From: Azospirillum sp.
GTDB lineage: Bacteria > Pseudomonadota > Alphaproteobacteria > Azospirillales > Azospirillaceae
Direction: 5' to 3'
Length of the DNA: 58,878 nt
Assembly (NCBI GenBank): GCA_016124535.1
Contig: WGNK01000063.1
Location: 1 to 58,878 of the forward strand
In this document: positions 36,382 through 44,521 of the stretch, piece after piece
Position numbering within the stretch: the first letter of the stretch is position 1
How the letters are laid out: each line of letters starts with the position of its first letter
Translations under genes and position numbers: made by a program
The notes under the pieces: model-generated
What the model was told of the DNA's origin: nothing
What the model saw: only the letters and a program-made list of their open reading frames with translations
Database searches by the model: none

Positions 36382-37503
36382 TCGGCAGCCGGGCGTCCAG
36401 ATCACCCACCTGCGACTGAGACCGGGACGCGGAGACTGATCACGAAGCCCAAGGGCGCCGGGCGGGCCGGTGACGCTTCCCTCGGTTGCTGCCGACGTGC
36501 AGCGGCGGCCGGCAGGAAAGTGCCACCGTGGGCGGGAAGTGTGGGCGATGACGGCGGCGAAATCGATCGACCGGTTCTTAAAATCGTCGACCAGGACCCG
36601 GCATCGTGGCGCCCGACCGACTCGCGAGCGACTTCCGGGTGACCCGAAACCCAAAGAACCGATCGGCGATCAAGGACCCGCCAGCCCCAGTCCTGCTGAC
36701 GCCCGGTCACCGCAGCTCCCCCAACGCAGTCTGGGCTGAGTTCCTTATTAACAAAGCGGAAGCTGCCGCCGGCGGTCCTCGAATCAACCGCTGGCTTTGG
36801 GATGGACTGCGTCGCCGTTTGAAGCCTGCACGCCCGAAAGCCGACGCCGCGACCGCCGCCGCGACCGTGGCAGTCGGTCGAACCGACCGGCCGCACCGAC
36901 CGGAGTTGGGGCAAAAAAAGATGCTTGCGATCTGCCTCGGGGGTGTGATTTTCTCCGGCTCGTCCAGGCAGCAACTCCCGATGAGTATTGCCGATTCGGA
37001 CCAAACGGGTTGGGAGTTCCGGAATCCGCCAAACGGGGTCAGGCTTCCCGATGCTGGGTGCCGCAGCTCGGAAACCGGTCCGTCGGCTATCCGGGTGGGC
37101 AAGTTATTGGCGGGCAATCGTGGCCGCAATCGCTGCAGGTTCGGTTCGCCGCGGTTGGGAACCCAAGATGAAGGCGGGGAATAGACCGCGCTCGGTGAAG
37201 AAATTCTGGAGCTGGGAAATGCCATTGTTGAGCCGGCAGTTTGGGGCGCATGCAGTTTTGTAATTTCCGGCAGCATTCGGTTTTTTCCGCAAGCCGCAGC
37301 ACGAACTCGCTTCCGGGAGCGTCCGCGGCAGGAACCGGGCAAGATGCACAGGACTCCACGGACGGCGAGACTTCCGCGCGGCGCCTGCCGTACCGGAGCC
37401 GGCCGGGCCGGCGGGTTTGGCCATGATGACGCGAGCACCACGTTGGAACGACGCCGCGCGCGGCGGACCGTGTGGCTGCAGGCAAAGGCTTTGAGGTGGG
37501 GAT
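36382..37503. other. Long intergenic region between gmhA and the E1 pair
   Basis: 1.1 kb in which I find no convincing gene. Several open frames exist on both strands (the longest about 190-245 codons), but their products are Pro/Arg/Ser-rich and match no family I know, and none has a good start. The stretch 36900-37300 is less GC-rich than the flanks. A GAGGTGGGG ribosome-binding site lies directly before ATG 37504. It could hold a decayed gene or regulatory DNA. Confidence 0.5.
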
Positions 37504-38481
37504 ATGGACGTGGCGATCAGCAGCGCCGACACCCTTGACGGCACCGACATCCAGCGGATTTATCGGTCGTTGCGGCGGATCCGGCGGATCGAGGAGGAAG
37601 TTGCCCGCGTCTATCCTACCGACCGGATCAAGAGTCCGGTCCACCTTTCGATCGGACAAGAGGCAATCTCGGTCGGCGTGATCGATCTGCTGGGGGCGGA
37701 GGACGTGGTCGGCGGCAGCTACCGCGGTCATGCCGCCTATCTGGCCAAGGGCGCCAGCCTGCCGGCGATGGTGGCCGAGATGTACGGCAAGGCGACCGGA
37801 TGCAACGCCGGCAAGGGCGGCTCGATGCATCTGATCGCCGCGGCGCAGAATGTGATCGGCGCCTCGGCGGTGGTCGGCACCCATATCCCGGTTGCCTGCG
37901 GCCATGCCTTGGCACTCAAGCGGCGCCGGTCTTCGGCGGTGGTCGCGGTGTTCTTCGGTGACGGCGCGGTCGAGGAGGGGGTTTTCTACGAAAGCCTCAA
38001 TTTCGCTTCGCTGCATAAGCTGCCGGTCCTGTTCATCTGTGAGAACAACGGCTTTGCGATCCACGAGCCCTTGGCCAAACGTTGGGCGACCGATCGGCTG
38101 TGCGAGCGGGTCGCCACCTTCGGGATTCCGGCAGAGCGGGTTGCCGACGGCGATGTCTTCAAAATCCGCTCGCTGGCCGGGAAGTTCATCGCAGACATGC
38201 GGGCGGGCGGCGGTCCCGGCTTTCTCGAGTGCCTGACCTATCGGTGGCGCGAACATGTCGGGCCGAGCGAGGATTACGACGCCGGCTATCGTCAGCGCTC
38301 CGACCTTGAGAAATGGATCGCCAATGACCAGGTGGCGCGCCTGGGCGGGATGGTGGATGGAACGGTGCGCGCGCAGATCGATACCGAAATCGAGCAGGAA
38401 ATCAGCGCGGCGTTTGCGTTTGCCGAGAGCAGCCCGATTCCCGAGACCAAGGAATTGTATACCCATGTCTTTGCCGACTGA
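37504..38481 (+). CDS. ThDP-dependent E1 alpha-like subunit in a glycan cluster
   Basis: A 325-residue homologue of 2-oxo acid dehydrogenase E1-alpha. The ThDP/Mg motif runs from GDG (152-154) to NN (181-182). NAGKGGSMHLIAA and VVGTHIPVACGHALALK are conserved. The active-site loop differs from that of pyruvate dehydrogenase: TYRWREHVGPSEDYDAGYR replaces the RYRGHSMSDP type of the pdhA in this window. No E2 or E3 is encoded next to it; instead it begins a nucleotide-sugar operon. PDH-E1-like pairs are known to attach two-carbon branches to sugars in some antibiotic pathways, which makes a C2 ligase on a keto-sugar plausible. Assignment as an E1-alpha fold is sure; the reaction is inferred. Confidence 0.85.
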   Translation: MDVAISSADTLDGTDIQRIYRSLRRIRRIEEEVARVYPTDRIKSPVHLSIGQEAISVGVIDLLGAEDVVGGSYRGHAAYLAKGASLPAMVAEMYGKATGCNAGKGGSMHLIAAAQNVIGASAVVGTHIPVACGHALALKRRRSSAVVAVFFGDGAVEEGVFYESLNFASLHKLPVLFICENNGFAIHEPLAKRWATDRLCERVATFGIPAERVADGDVFKIRSLAGKFIADMRAGGGPGFLECLTYRWREHVGPSEDYDAGYRQRSDLEKWIANDQVARLGGMVDGTVRAQIDTEIEQEISAAFAFAESSPIPETKELYTHVFAD

Positions 38482-39535
38482 CGGTGTCCGACCGCTGAAA
38501 TATGTCGACGCCTTGCGAGAGGCGGTCGAACAGGAAATGGAACGCGATCCCGACGTTTTCCTGTTCGGGCTCGACGTCGATGACCACAAGGCGATTCAGG
38601 GCTCCACCCAGGGGCTTTTGGCAAAATTCGGGGCGGAGCGGGTCTTTACCACCCCCCTGTCAGAAGATGCCATGACCGGAGTGGCGATCGGGGCGGCGAT
38701 GGCCGGGATGCGCCCGATCCATGTCCACATCCGGAATGACTTCCTGATGCTGTGCATGAATCAGCTGGTCAATATTGCCGCCAAAGCCCACTACATGTAT
38801 GGCGGCTCGGTCAAGGTGCCGATGGTGGTGCGCAGCATGATCGGCAAGTCCTGGGGTCAGGGTGCCCAGCATTCCCAGGCGCTGCATTCAATGTTCATGC
38901 ACGTCCCGGGCCTCAAGGTGGTGGCGCCCAGCAATGCCCACGACGCCAAGGGCTGCATGATCACGGCGGTGCGTGATAACAATCCGGTGATCTTCGTCGA
39001 ACATCGCCTGCTCTACTCGACCGAGAGCGCGGTTCCGGAGGAACCCTACACCGTCGAGTTCGGCCGGGCGCGGTTGTGCAGCCGCGGCGACGACGTGACG
39101 GTGGTCGCCGTTTCGAACATGGTGATCGAATGCCTGCGCGCCCAGGAACTGTTGTCGGAAATCGGCATCCACGCCGAGGTGATCGATCCGATCTCGCTGG
39201 TGCCGCTGGATATTGAAACGATCCACGCGTCTGCAATGCGGACCCGGCGTCTGGTCGTGGTCGACAATGCCTGGACCTGCTGCGGCGCCAGCGCCGAAAT
39301 CGTCGCACGGGTCCTGGAGATGGCCGGACCGCGCGCCGGGATCGAGGTTCGGCGCATGGGGTTCGAGACGACCACCTGCCCGCCTTCACCGTGGCTGGAA
39401 GCTCATTTCTATCCCAATCCGTCCACGGTTGCCAAAACCATCCACAGCATGGTGCGCGGGACTGACGCCGAGTGGGAGCCGGATCCCGACCGGGTCAGAC
39501 TTGCCTATCAGGTTCAATTCAATGGTCCGTTCTGA
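38465..39535 (+). CDS. ThDP-dependent E1 beta-like subunit in a glycan cluster
   Basis: The partner of the preceding subunit. ATG 38465 lies inside the end of the alpha gene (17-bp overlap), so the two are translationally coupled and presumably form an alpha2beta2 enzyme. The 356 residues include KYVDALREAVEQEMERDPDV, GVAIGAAMAGMRPIHVHI, GQGAQHSQALHSMFMHVPG and LKVVAPSNAHDAKGCM, typical of E1-beta. Unlike the pdhB of this window it has no lipoyl domain. A C-terminal extension after FETTTCPPSPWLEAHFYPN is longer than in most E1-betas. It is followed, after 101 bp, by the ColD-like dehydratase. Confidence 0.85.
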   Translation: MSLPTDGVRPLKYVDALREAVEQEMERDPDVFLFGLDVDDHKAIQGSTQGLLAKFGAERVFTTPLSEDAMTGVAIGAAMAGMRPIHVHIRNDFLMLCMNQLVNIAAKAHYMYGGSVKVPMVVRSMIGKSWGQGAQHSQALHSMFMHVPGLKVVAPSNAHDAKGCMITAVRDNNPVIFVEHRLLYSTESAVPEEPYTVEFGRARLCSRGDDVTVVAVSNMVIECLRAQELLSEIGIHAEVIDPISLVPLDIETIHASAMRTRRLVVVDNAWTCCGASAEIVARVLEMAGPRAGIEVRRMGFETTTCPPSPWLEAHFYPNPSTVAKTIHSMVRGTDAEWEPDPDRVRLAYQVQFNGPF

Positions 39536-39636
39536 GGGACTCGGTTTCCAGGCTGCCGGTCCCGCGAGGCCCACCGTCAAGGCCGCGAAGTCGTGCCCGA
39601 ATATTGCCGCAACGGATCACATCAGGATCAGACAAC

Positions 39637-40806
39637 ATGTTTTACGAATTGGCGGTCAGCACTTGGGGCCAGGAGGAAGTGGACGCGATCCAGCGGGTGG
39701 TCGCGTCCAATCGCTTCACCATGGGCGATCACGTGGCCGAGATGGAGCGCCGGTTCGCCGCCTATTTCGGCGCCCGCTATGCGGTGATGGTCAATTCCGG
39801 TTCCTCGGCCAACCTGGCCGGAATTGCCGCGCTGTTCTACAAGAAGCAGCGGCCGCTCCAGCGGGGTGATGAGGTCATCGTCCCGGCGATTTCCTGGAGC
39901 ACGACCTACCATCCTCTGCAGCAGTACGGCCTGAAGCTGCGCTTCGTCGATGTCGAGTTGGACACCCTCAACATGGATGTCAGCCGGCTCGAAGAAGCCC
40001 TGACGCCCCAAACCCGCATGATCATGGCGGTATCGATCCTGGGCAATCCGGCGGCGCTCGACGTGATGCGCGCCTTTGCCGACCGTCACGGCCTCTATCT
40101 GTTCGAGGATAACTGCGAATCGATGGATGCCGAACTGAACGGCCGCAAGACCGGCAGCTTCGGGGACCTCGGCACCTTCAGCTTCTTCTTCTCCCACCAT
40201 ATCGCGACCATGGAAGGCGGGATGGTGGTGACCGACGACGAGGAGCTGTTCCATCTGGTCAAGGCGATTCGCGCCCATGGCTGGACCCGCGACCTGCCAC
40301 CCCACAGCCCCTTGTTCGAGCCGCGTGACGACGACTTCTTCGAGGCCTATCGCTTCATCGTTCCAGGCTACAACCTGCGGCCGCTGGAAATGTCCGGGGC
40401 AATCGGGATCGAGCAGTTGAAGAAGCTGCCCGAATTCACGGTTCAGCGCCGCAAGAACCTGGCACTGTTCGAGCAGTTGTTCGGCCAGGACGACCGCTTC
40501 ATCATCCAACGCGAGAACGGCAAGAGCTCGGCCTTCTCGTTCCCGATTATCCTCAATCCGCGCTGCGATCCCGACCGGCCGCGCATTTTGAACGCGCTCA
40601 AGGAGGCGGATATCCGCTTCCGGGTGATCACCGGCGGCAATTTCCTGCGCCATGACGTGATCAAATATTATGACTACACCACGGTCGGTCCGATGACCAA
40701 TGCCGACATCGCCCATGACTATGGCTTCTTCGTCGGCAATCACCCCTTCGACCTGACTCCGCAGATCGAAACCCTGCACGGTGTTCTCAGCCAGGTCTTC
40801 CGTTGA
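39637..40806 (+). CDS. DegT-fold PLP enzyme with His in place of Lys: ColD-like 3-dehydratase
   Basis: A 389-residue member of the DegT/DnrJ/EryC1 family. In aminotransferases of this family the PLP lysine lies in a segment like FFGNKTITTGEGG. Here the aligned segment is FFFSHHIATMEGG (183-195), so the lysine is replaced by His187. This is the hallmark of ColD, the GDP-4-keto-6-deoxymannose 3-dehydratase of colitose synthesis, in which a histidine acts as base and PLP is regenerated with glutamate. The rest (NSGSSANLAGIAALF, VPAISWSTTYHPLQQYG, FEDNCESMDAELNGRKTGS) fits the family. The expected product is a 4-keto-3,6-dideoxy sugar. A heptose analogue is an alternative substrate, given the heptose genes upstream. 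Confidence 0.85.
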   Translation: MFYELAVSTWGQEEVDAIQRVVASNRFTMGDHVAEMERRFAAYFGARYAVMVNSGSSANLAGIAALFYKKQRPLQRGDEVIVPAISWSTTYHPLQQYGLKLRFVDVELDTLNMDVSRLEEALTPQTRMIMAVSILGNPAALDVMRAFADRHGLYLFEDNCESMDAELNGRKTGSFGDLGTFSFFFSHHIATMEGGMVVTDDEELFHLVKAIRAHGWTRDLPPHSPLFEPRDDDFFEAYRFIVPGYNLRPLEMSGAIGIEQLKKLPEFTVQRRKNLALFEQLFGQDDRFIIQRENGKSSAFSFPIILNPRCDPDRPRILNALKEADIRFRVITGGNFLRHDVIKYYDYTTVGPMTNADIAHDYGFFVGNHPFDLTPQIETLHGVLSQVFR

Positions 40807-40836
40807 GCCGCCCCACCCCTCGATCGAGGCATTGAA

Positions 40837-41775
40837 ATGACATTCAGCATTCTGGTGACCGGCGGCGCCGGCTATCTCGGTTCGGTGATGGTGCCGGCGC
40901 TGCTGGCCGACGGCCACCGCGTCACCGTGATCGACAATTTCATGTGGAAGCAAAACAGCCTGGCCGCGTGCTGCGCCGACCCCAATTTCACAGTCGTGAA
41001 TGCCGATGTTCGCGACGAGGCGACCATGCGGCGCCTGCTGGCCCAGGCCGACATCGTGATACCGCTGGCCGCGCTGGTTGGCGCGCCCCTGTGCAACAAG
41101 GACCCGATCGCGGCGACCACGACCAACAAGGACGCAATCGCCGCGATGCTGCGGCTGATGAGCCGGGAACAGCGGGTGCTGATGCCGGTGACCAATTCCG
41201 GCTACGGCATCGGTGAGGCCGACGCCATGTGTACCGAGGACAGCCCGCTGCGGCCGATCTCGCGCTACGGCGTCGACAAAGTCGCCGCCGAGGCAATGGT
41301 GCTGGAACACGGCACCGCCATCAGTTTCCGGCTAGCCACGGTGTTCGGCATGTCGCCGCGCATGCGCATCGATCTCCTGGTCAACGACTTCGTCTACCGC
41401 GCGCTCAATGACCGGGCGGTGGTGTTGTTCGAAGGGCACTTCAAGCGCAACTACATCCATGTCCGCGACGTCGCCCGGGCCTTCCGCCATGGCATCGCCA
41501 ATTTCGAGACCATGAAGGGCGGGCCGTATAATGTCGGCCTGTCCGATGCCAACCTGTCGAAACTGGCGCTTTGCGAACGCATCGCCGCCCAGGTGCCGGG
41601 CTTTGTCTATCTGGAATCGCCGATCGGCGAAGATCCGGACAAGCGCGATTACATCGTATCCAACGAGAAGATCGAGCGCACCGGCTTCAAACCGGCCCAT
41701 TCGCTGGACGCCGGCATCGCCGAGCTGATCAAGGGCTACCGGATGATCCGCAACACGATCTACAGCAACGTCTGA
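40837..41775 (+). CDS. Extended SDR, NAD-dependent sugar epimerase/dehydratase/reductase
   Basis: The 312-residue protein has the Rossmann motif VTGGAGYLGS (7-16) and the catalytic Tyr144/Lys148 (SRYGVDKVAAE). A serine-rich PVTNSGYG segment comes before it and FKRNYIHVRDVARAF after it. It is close in style to NAD-dependent epimerase/dehydratases of polysaccharide clusters. Exact substrate unknown. By position between the ColD-like and Fcl-like genes it may be the reductase acting on the keto group of a two-carbon branch (the role of YerF in yersiniose synthesis), or a C4 reductase. ATG 40837 has GAGG eight bases upstream. Confidence 0.85.
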   Translation: MTFSILVTGGAGYLGSVMVPALLADGHRVTVIDNFMWKQNSLAACCADPNFTVVNADVRDEATMRRLLAQADIVIPLAALVGAPLCNKDPIAATTTNKDAIAAMLRLMSREQRVLMPVTNSGYGIGEADAMCTEDSPLRPISRYGVDKVAAEAMVLEHGTAISFRLATVFGMSPRMRIDLLVNDFVYRALNDRAVVLFEGHFKRNYIHVRDVARAFRHGIANFETMKGGPYNVGLSDANLSKLALCERIAAQVPGFVYLESPIGEDPDKRDYIVSNEKIERTGFKPAHSLDAGIAELIKGYRMIRNTIYSNV

Positions 41776-41787
41776 TCCGGATCCGCC

Positions 41788-42768
41788 ATGTCCGAGTTGC
41801 CCGGCCAGCCGTTTCCGCTGAACGGCCGTAAGGTTTATGTCGCCGGCCACCGTGGTATGGTCGGTTCGGCCCTGCTGCGCCGCCTGGGCACCACCGGCGC
41901 TCAGGTGCTCACCGCCGAGCGGCGCGAGGTTGACCTGCGGCGCCAGGATCAGACCGAGCGCTGGCTGGAGGCGCACCGGCCCGAGGCGGTATTCGCCGCC
42001 GCCGCCACCGTCGGCGGCATCCTGGCCAACGACACCCGGCCAGCGGAGTTTCTCTACGACAACCTGGCGATCATCGCCAACCTGATCCAGGCGTGCCACC
42101 GCAGCGGCGTCCGCAAGGTGATGGTATTGGGTTCGTCCTGCATGTATCCGCGGCTGGCCGCACAGCCGATCGCCGAAGACAGCGTCTTGACCGGACCGCT
42201 GGAGCCGACCAACCAGTGGTATGCCGTCGCCAAACTGGCCGGGCTGAAACTGGCGCAGGCCTATCGCCGCCAGTACGGCTGCGATTTTATCACCGCGGTT
42301 CCGACCAATCTGTTCGGAGTCGGCGATAATTTCGACCCGGCCGCCAGTCATGTCATCCCGGCGATGATCCGCAAAGTCACTGACGCGCAGGCGGGCGGCC
42401 GTGACACCGTCGAGGTCTGGGGCACCGGCAGCCCGGAGCGCGAATTCCTCTACGTCGACGACGCTGCTGACGCCATGGTGTTCTTGATGGAACGCTATTC
42501 CGGCGAGGAGCCCATCAACATCGCCGGCGGCCAGACCGTGACGATCCGCAGGCTCGCCGAGCTTGTGGCCGCAGAATGCGGCTGGCGGGGCCGGTTCGTC
42601 TACGACGCCGACAAGCCCGACGGCATGCCGCGCAAGGCGCTTGAGGCATCCCGCCTGCTGGGCATGGGCTGGCGGCCGGAAATCGGCCTGCAGGAGGGCC
42701 TGCGCCGGACCTGCGCCTGGTTCCTGCAGGCCGGCGATGCCCGTCTTGGTACCGCCGCTGCGATCTAA
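41788..42768 (+). CDS. fcl: GDP-L-fucose synthase-like epimerase/reductase (Fcl/ColC type)
   Basis: A 326-residue SDR with VAGHRGMVGS (18-27), the catalytic Ser117 and Cys118 in GSSCMYP, Tyr145/Lys149 in QWYAVAKLAG, and His188 in ASHVIPAMIRK. These are the residues used for C3/C5 epimerisation and C4 reduction of GDP-4-keto-6-deoxymannose. In GDP-colitose synthesis the homologue ColC acts after ColD on the 3-deoxy compound; the adjacent ColD-like gene makes that role, or a 6-deoxyheptose equivalent, as likely as fucose formation. No GDP-mannose 4,6-dehydratase gene is in the window. It starts 12 bp after the SDR. Confidence 0.85.
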   Translation: MSELPGQPFPLNGRKVYVAGHRGMVGSALLRRLGTTGAQVLTAERREVDLRRQDQTERWLEAHRPEAVFAAAATVGGILANDTRPAEFLYDNLAIIANLIQACHRSGVRKVMVLGSSCMYPRLAAQPIAEDSVLTGPLEPTNQWYAVAKLAGLKLAQAYRRQYGCDFITAVPTNLFGVGDNFDPAASHVIPAMIRKVTDAQAGGRDTVEVWGTGSPEREFLYVDDAADAMVFLMERYSGEEPINIAGGQTVTIRRLAELVAAECGWRGRFVYDADKPDGMPRKALEASRLLGMGWRPEIGLQEGLRRTCAWFLQAGDARLGTAAAI

Positions 42769-42828
42769 GCCCCGCGGGTCCGCCTGCCCCGGACCGGTTC
42801 CCGATCTGAATAAGGAGACACCCGACCC

Positions 42829-43863
42829 ATGACCGACTCGCCCGCGCCATCCGTGTCGTCAAGGGCGGTGCCGTCGCTCTCGGTGGTTCTTTCGTTCTAC
42901 AACGAGGAAGGCAACCTGCCGGAAATGGTTGCGCGTTTGCGCAAGGCTCTGACCTCCGAATGCGCCAAGGGTACGATTTCGTCCTATGAATTGATCTTCG
43001 TGAACGACGCCTCCACCGATCGGTCGGCGGCTATTCTGACCGAGGAGGCGGCCAAGGGCGATGTCAGGCTGATCACGATGTCGCGCAATTTTGGTCACAC
43101 CCCGTGCCTGATCGCGGGGATGGAGGCGACCACCGGCGACCTCGTCGTCTATCTCGACGCCGATCTCCAAGACCCGCCCGAGACGATCGCCGATATGCTC
43201 GCCAAGTGGTGGTCCGAAGACGATGTCGATGTCGTCAACACCGTCCGGCTGTCCCGCGCCGGCGAACCGCGGTTGAAACTGTGGGTCACCCGGCTCGGCT
43301 ACGCCATCCTGGCCAAGACCATCAATATCCCGTTTCTTCAGGATGCCGGCGACTTTAAGCTGATGTCGCGGCGAGTGGTCGATCACCTGTTGGGGATGAA
43401 GGAAGCGTTACCATTTTTTCGCGGACTGATTTACTGGATTGGCTTCAAGCAGGTGGTTCTGCCCTATCATCGGGAACCGCGGTTTTGTGGTTCGTCCAAG
43501 ATCGTCGGTTTTCGGGTGATCAATTATTTCCTGTTCTATGCCATCATCTCGTTTTCGACCACGCCGTTGCTGCTGACTGTGCTGGCTGGGCTCATGGTTT
43601 CAGGCATCGCCTTCCTGGTCCTGCTGCATGCCATCTTCGCCTATCTTTTCGTCGGCGGCATTCCGACCGGCTGGGCCTCGCTGATCGCGGTGATATCGCT
43701 GCTGGGCGGCATGCAGCTGATGGCCACCGGAGTCAACGGGCTCTATATCAACTCGATCTTTTCCGACACCAAGCGCCGGCCACTTTACATCGTCCGCTCC
43801 ATGGTCGGGTTTCCAGAGCCCAAGAGCGGAGGCCGATGCAAGGCCCCGGTCGTGCCGGATTGA
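42829..43863 (+). CDS. Polyprenyl-phosphate glycosyltransferase (GT2, GtrB/DPM type)
   Basis: A 344-residue enzyme that would load a sugar onto undecaprenyl phosphate. The N-terminal GT-A domain shows LSVVLSFYNEEGNLPEMV, FVNDASTDRSA, the DxD motif in VVYLDADLQDPPE and DAGDFKLMSRRVVDHLL. Two long C-terminal membrane segments (about 235-260 and 270-300) match the GtrB/ArnC type. A strong TAAGGAG site precedes ATG 42829. The convergent GT-C-type membrane protein at 44484-46238 is a natural partner that would take the lipid-linked sugar on the periplasmic side. Confidence 0.9.
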   Translation: MTDSPAPSVSSRAVPSLSVVLSFYNEEGNLPEMVARLRKALTSECAKGTISSYELIFVNDASTDRSAAILTEEAAKGDVRLITMSRNFGHTPCLIAGMEATTGDLVVYLDADLQDPPETIADMLAKWWSEDDVDVVNTVRLSRAGEPRLKLWVTRLGYAILAKTINIPFLQDAGDFKLMSRRVVDHLLGMKEALPFFRGLIYWIGFKQVVLPYHREPRFCGSSKIVGFRVINYFLFYAIISFSTTPLLLTVLAGLMVSGIAFLVLLHAIFAYLFVGGIPTGWASLIAVISLLGGMQLMATGVNGLYINSIFSDTKRRPLYIVRSMVGFPEPKSGGRCKAPVVPD

Positions 43864-43879
43864 AGCGGGCCAGCGGCGC

Positions 43880-44521
43880 GTGACCGAAGAGCGATCGCCC
43901 CCGAGTTTGGTCAATCGCCGGCTGATGTGCCGCAACAGCCGGTTCGACGTTCATTTCGACCATATTGCCCAGGCCGGACGCGGCGAGGTGGTCGACTATC
44001 TGGTGGTAACGCCGCAGCGATTGCCCGAGAGCCTGATTACCGGCGTCTCGGTCCTGCCGATCGTCAATGACCGGCTGGTGCTGCTCAGGATGTACCGCCA
44101 TCCCGTGGCAACGACCGGGCTGGAAGTGTCGCGGGGCTTCATCGACCAGGGCGAGACTCCTGCACAAGCGGCGTTGCGCGAACTGCGCGAGGAAACCGGT
44201 CTTGCCTGTCGGCCGCAGGACCTGATTTCTCTGGGGACATGCACCCCGGAGGCCGGCGTTCTGCGCGCGCGCATGGCGCTGTTCGTCGCCACCGGATGCC
44301 GGCCTGCCGGTGGCGACCGCGATACCGCCGAGTTGGGGCTCGGCGATACCGTCAGCTTTTCCCGCGACGAGGCCCGGGCCCTGCTCTCCCAGATGACCAT
44401 CGAGGACGCGACCACGGTCATCGCCCTCCATCGCACCTTCATGGCGTTCGGCTGGCCGCTTCAGCCGGCCGGTGATGCCGGGGTTATCGGCAATCCGGGA
44501 ACTTTCGCCGATAGATCGTGA
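43880..44521 (+). CDS. Nudix hydrolase
   Basis: A 213-residue protein with a perfect Nudix box at 86-108 (G-x5-E-x7-REL-REET-GL). The N-terminal part (LMCRNSRFDVHFDHIAQAG) and the VVDYLVV and LVLLRMYRHPV strands resemble ADP-ribose/nucleotide-sugar pyrophosphatases of the NudF/NudK type, so hydrolysis of a nucleotide sugar is likely but the substrate is unknown. It starts with GTG 43880, 16 bp after the glycosyltransferase. Its 3' end overlaps the convergent membrane-protein gene by 38 bp. Confidence 0.88.
   Translation: MTEERSPPSLVNRRLMCRNSRFDVHFDHIAQAGRGEVVDYLVVTPQRLPESLITGVSVLPIVNDRLVLLRMYRHPVATTGLEVSRGFIDQGETPAQAALRELREETGLACRPQDLISLGTCTPEAGVLRARMALFVATGCRPAGGDRDTAELGLGDTVSFSRDEARALLSQMTIEDATTVIALHRTFMAFGWPLQPAGDAGVIGNPGTFADRS

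Noticed and set aside
37504..39535. A second pyruvate or acetoin dehydrogenase complex
   Set aside because: No E2 or E3 gene follows, no lipoyl domain is present, and the operon continues with nucleotide-sugar enzymes. A complete PDH operon already exists at 2-7.4 kb.
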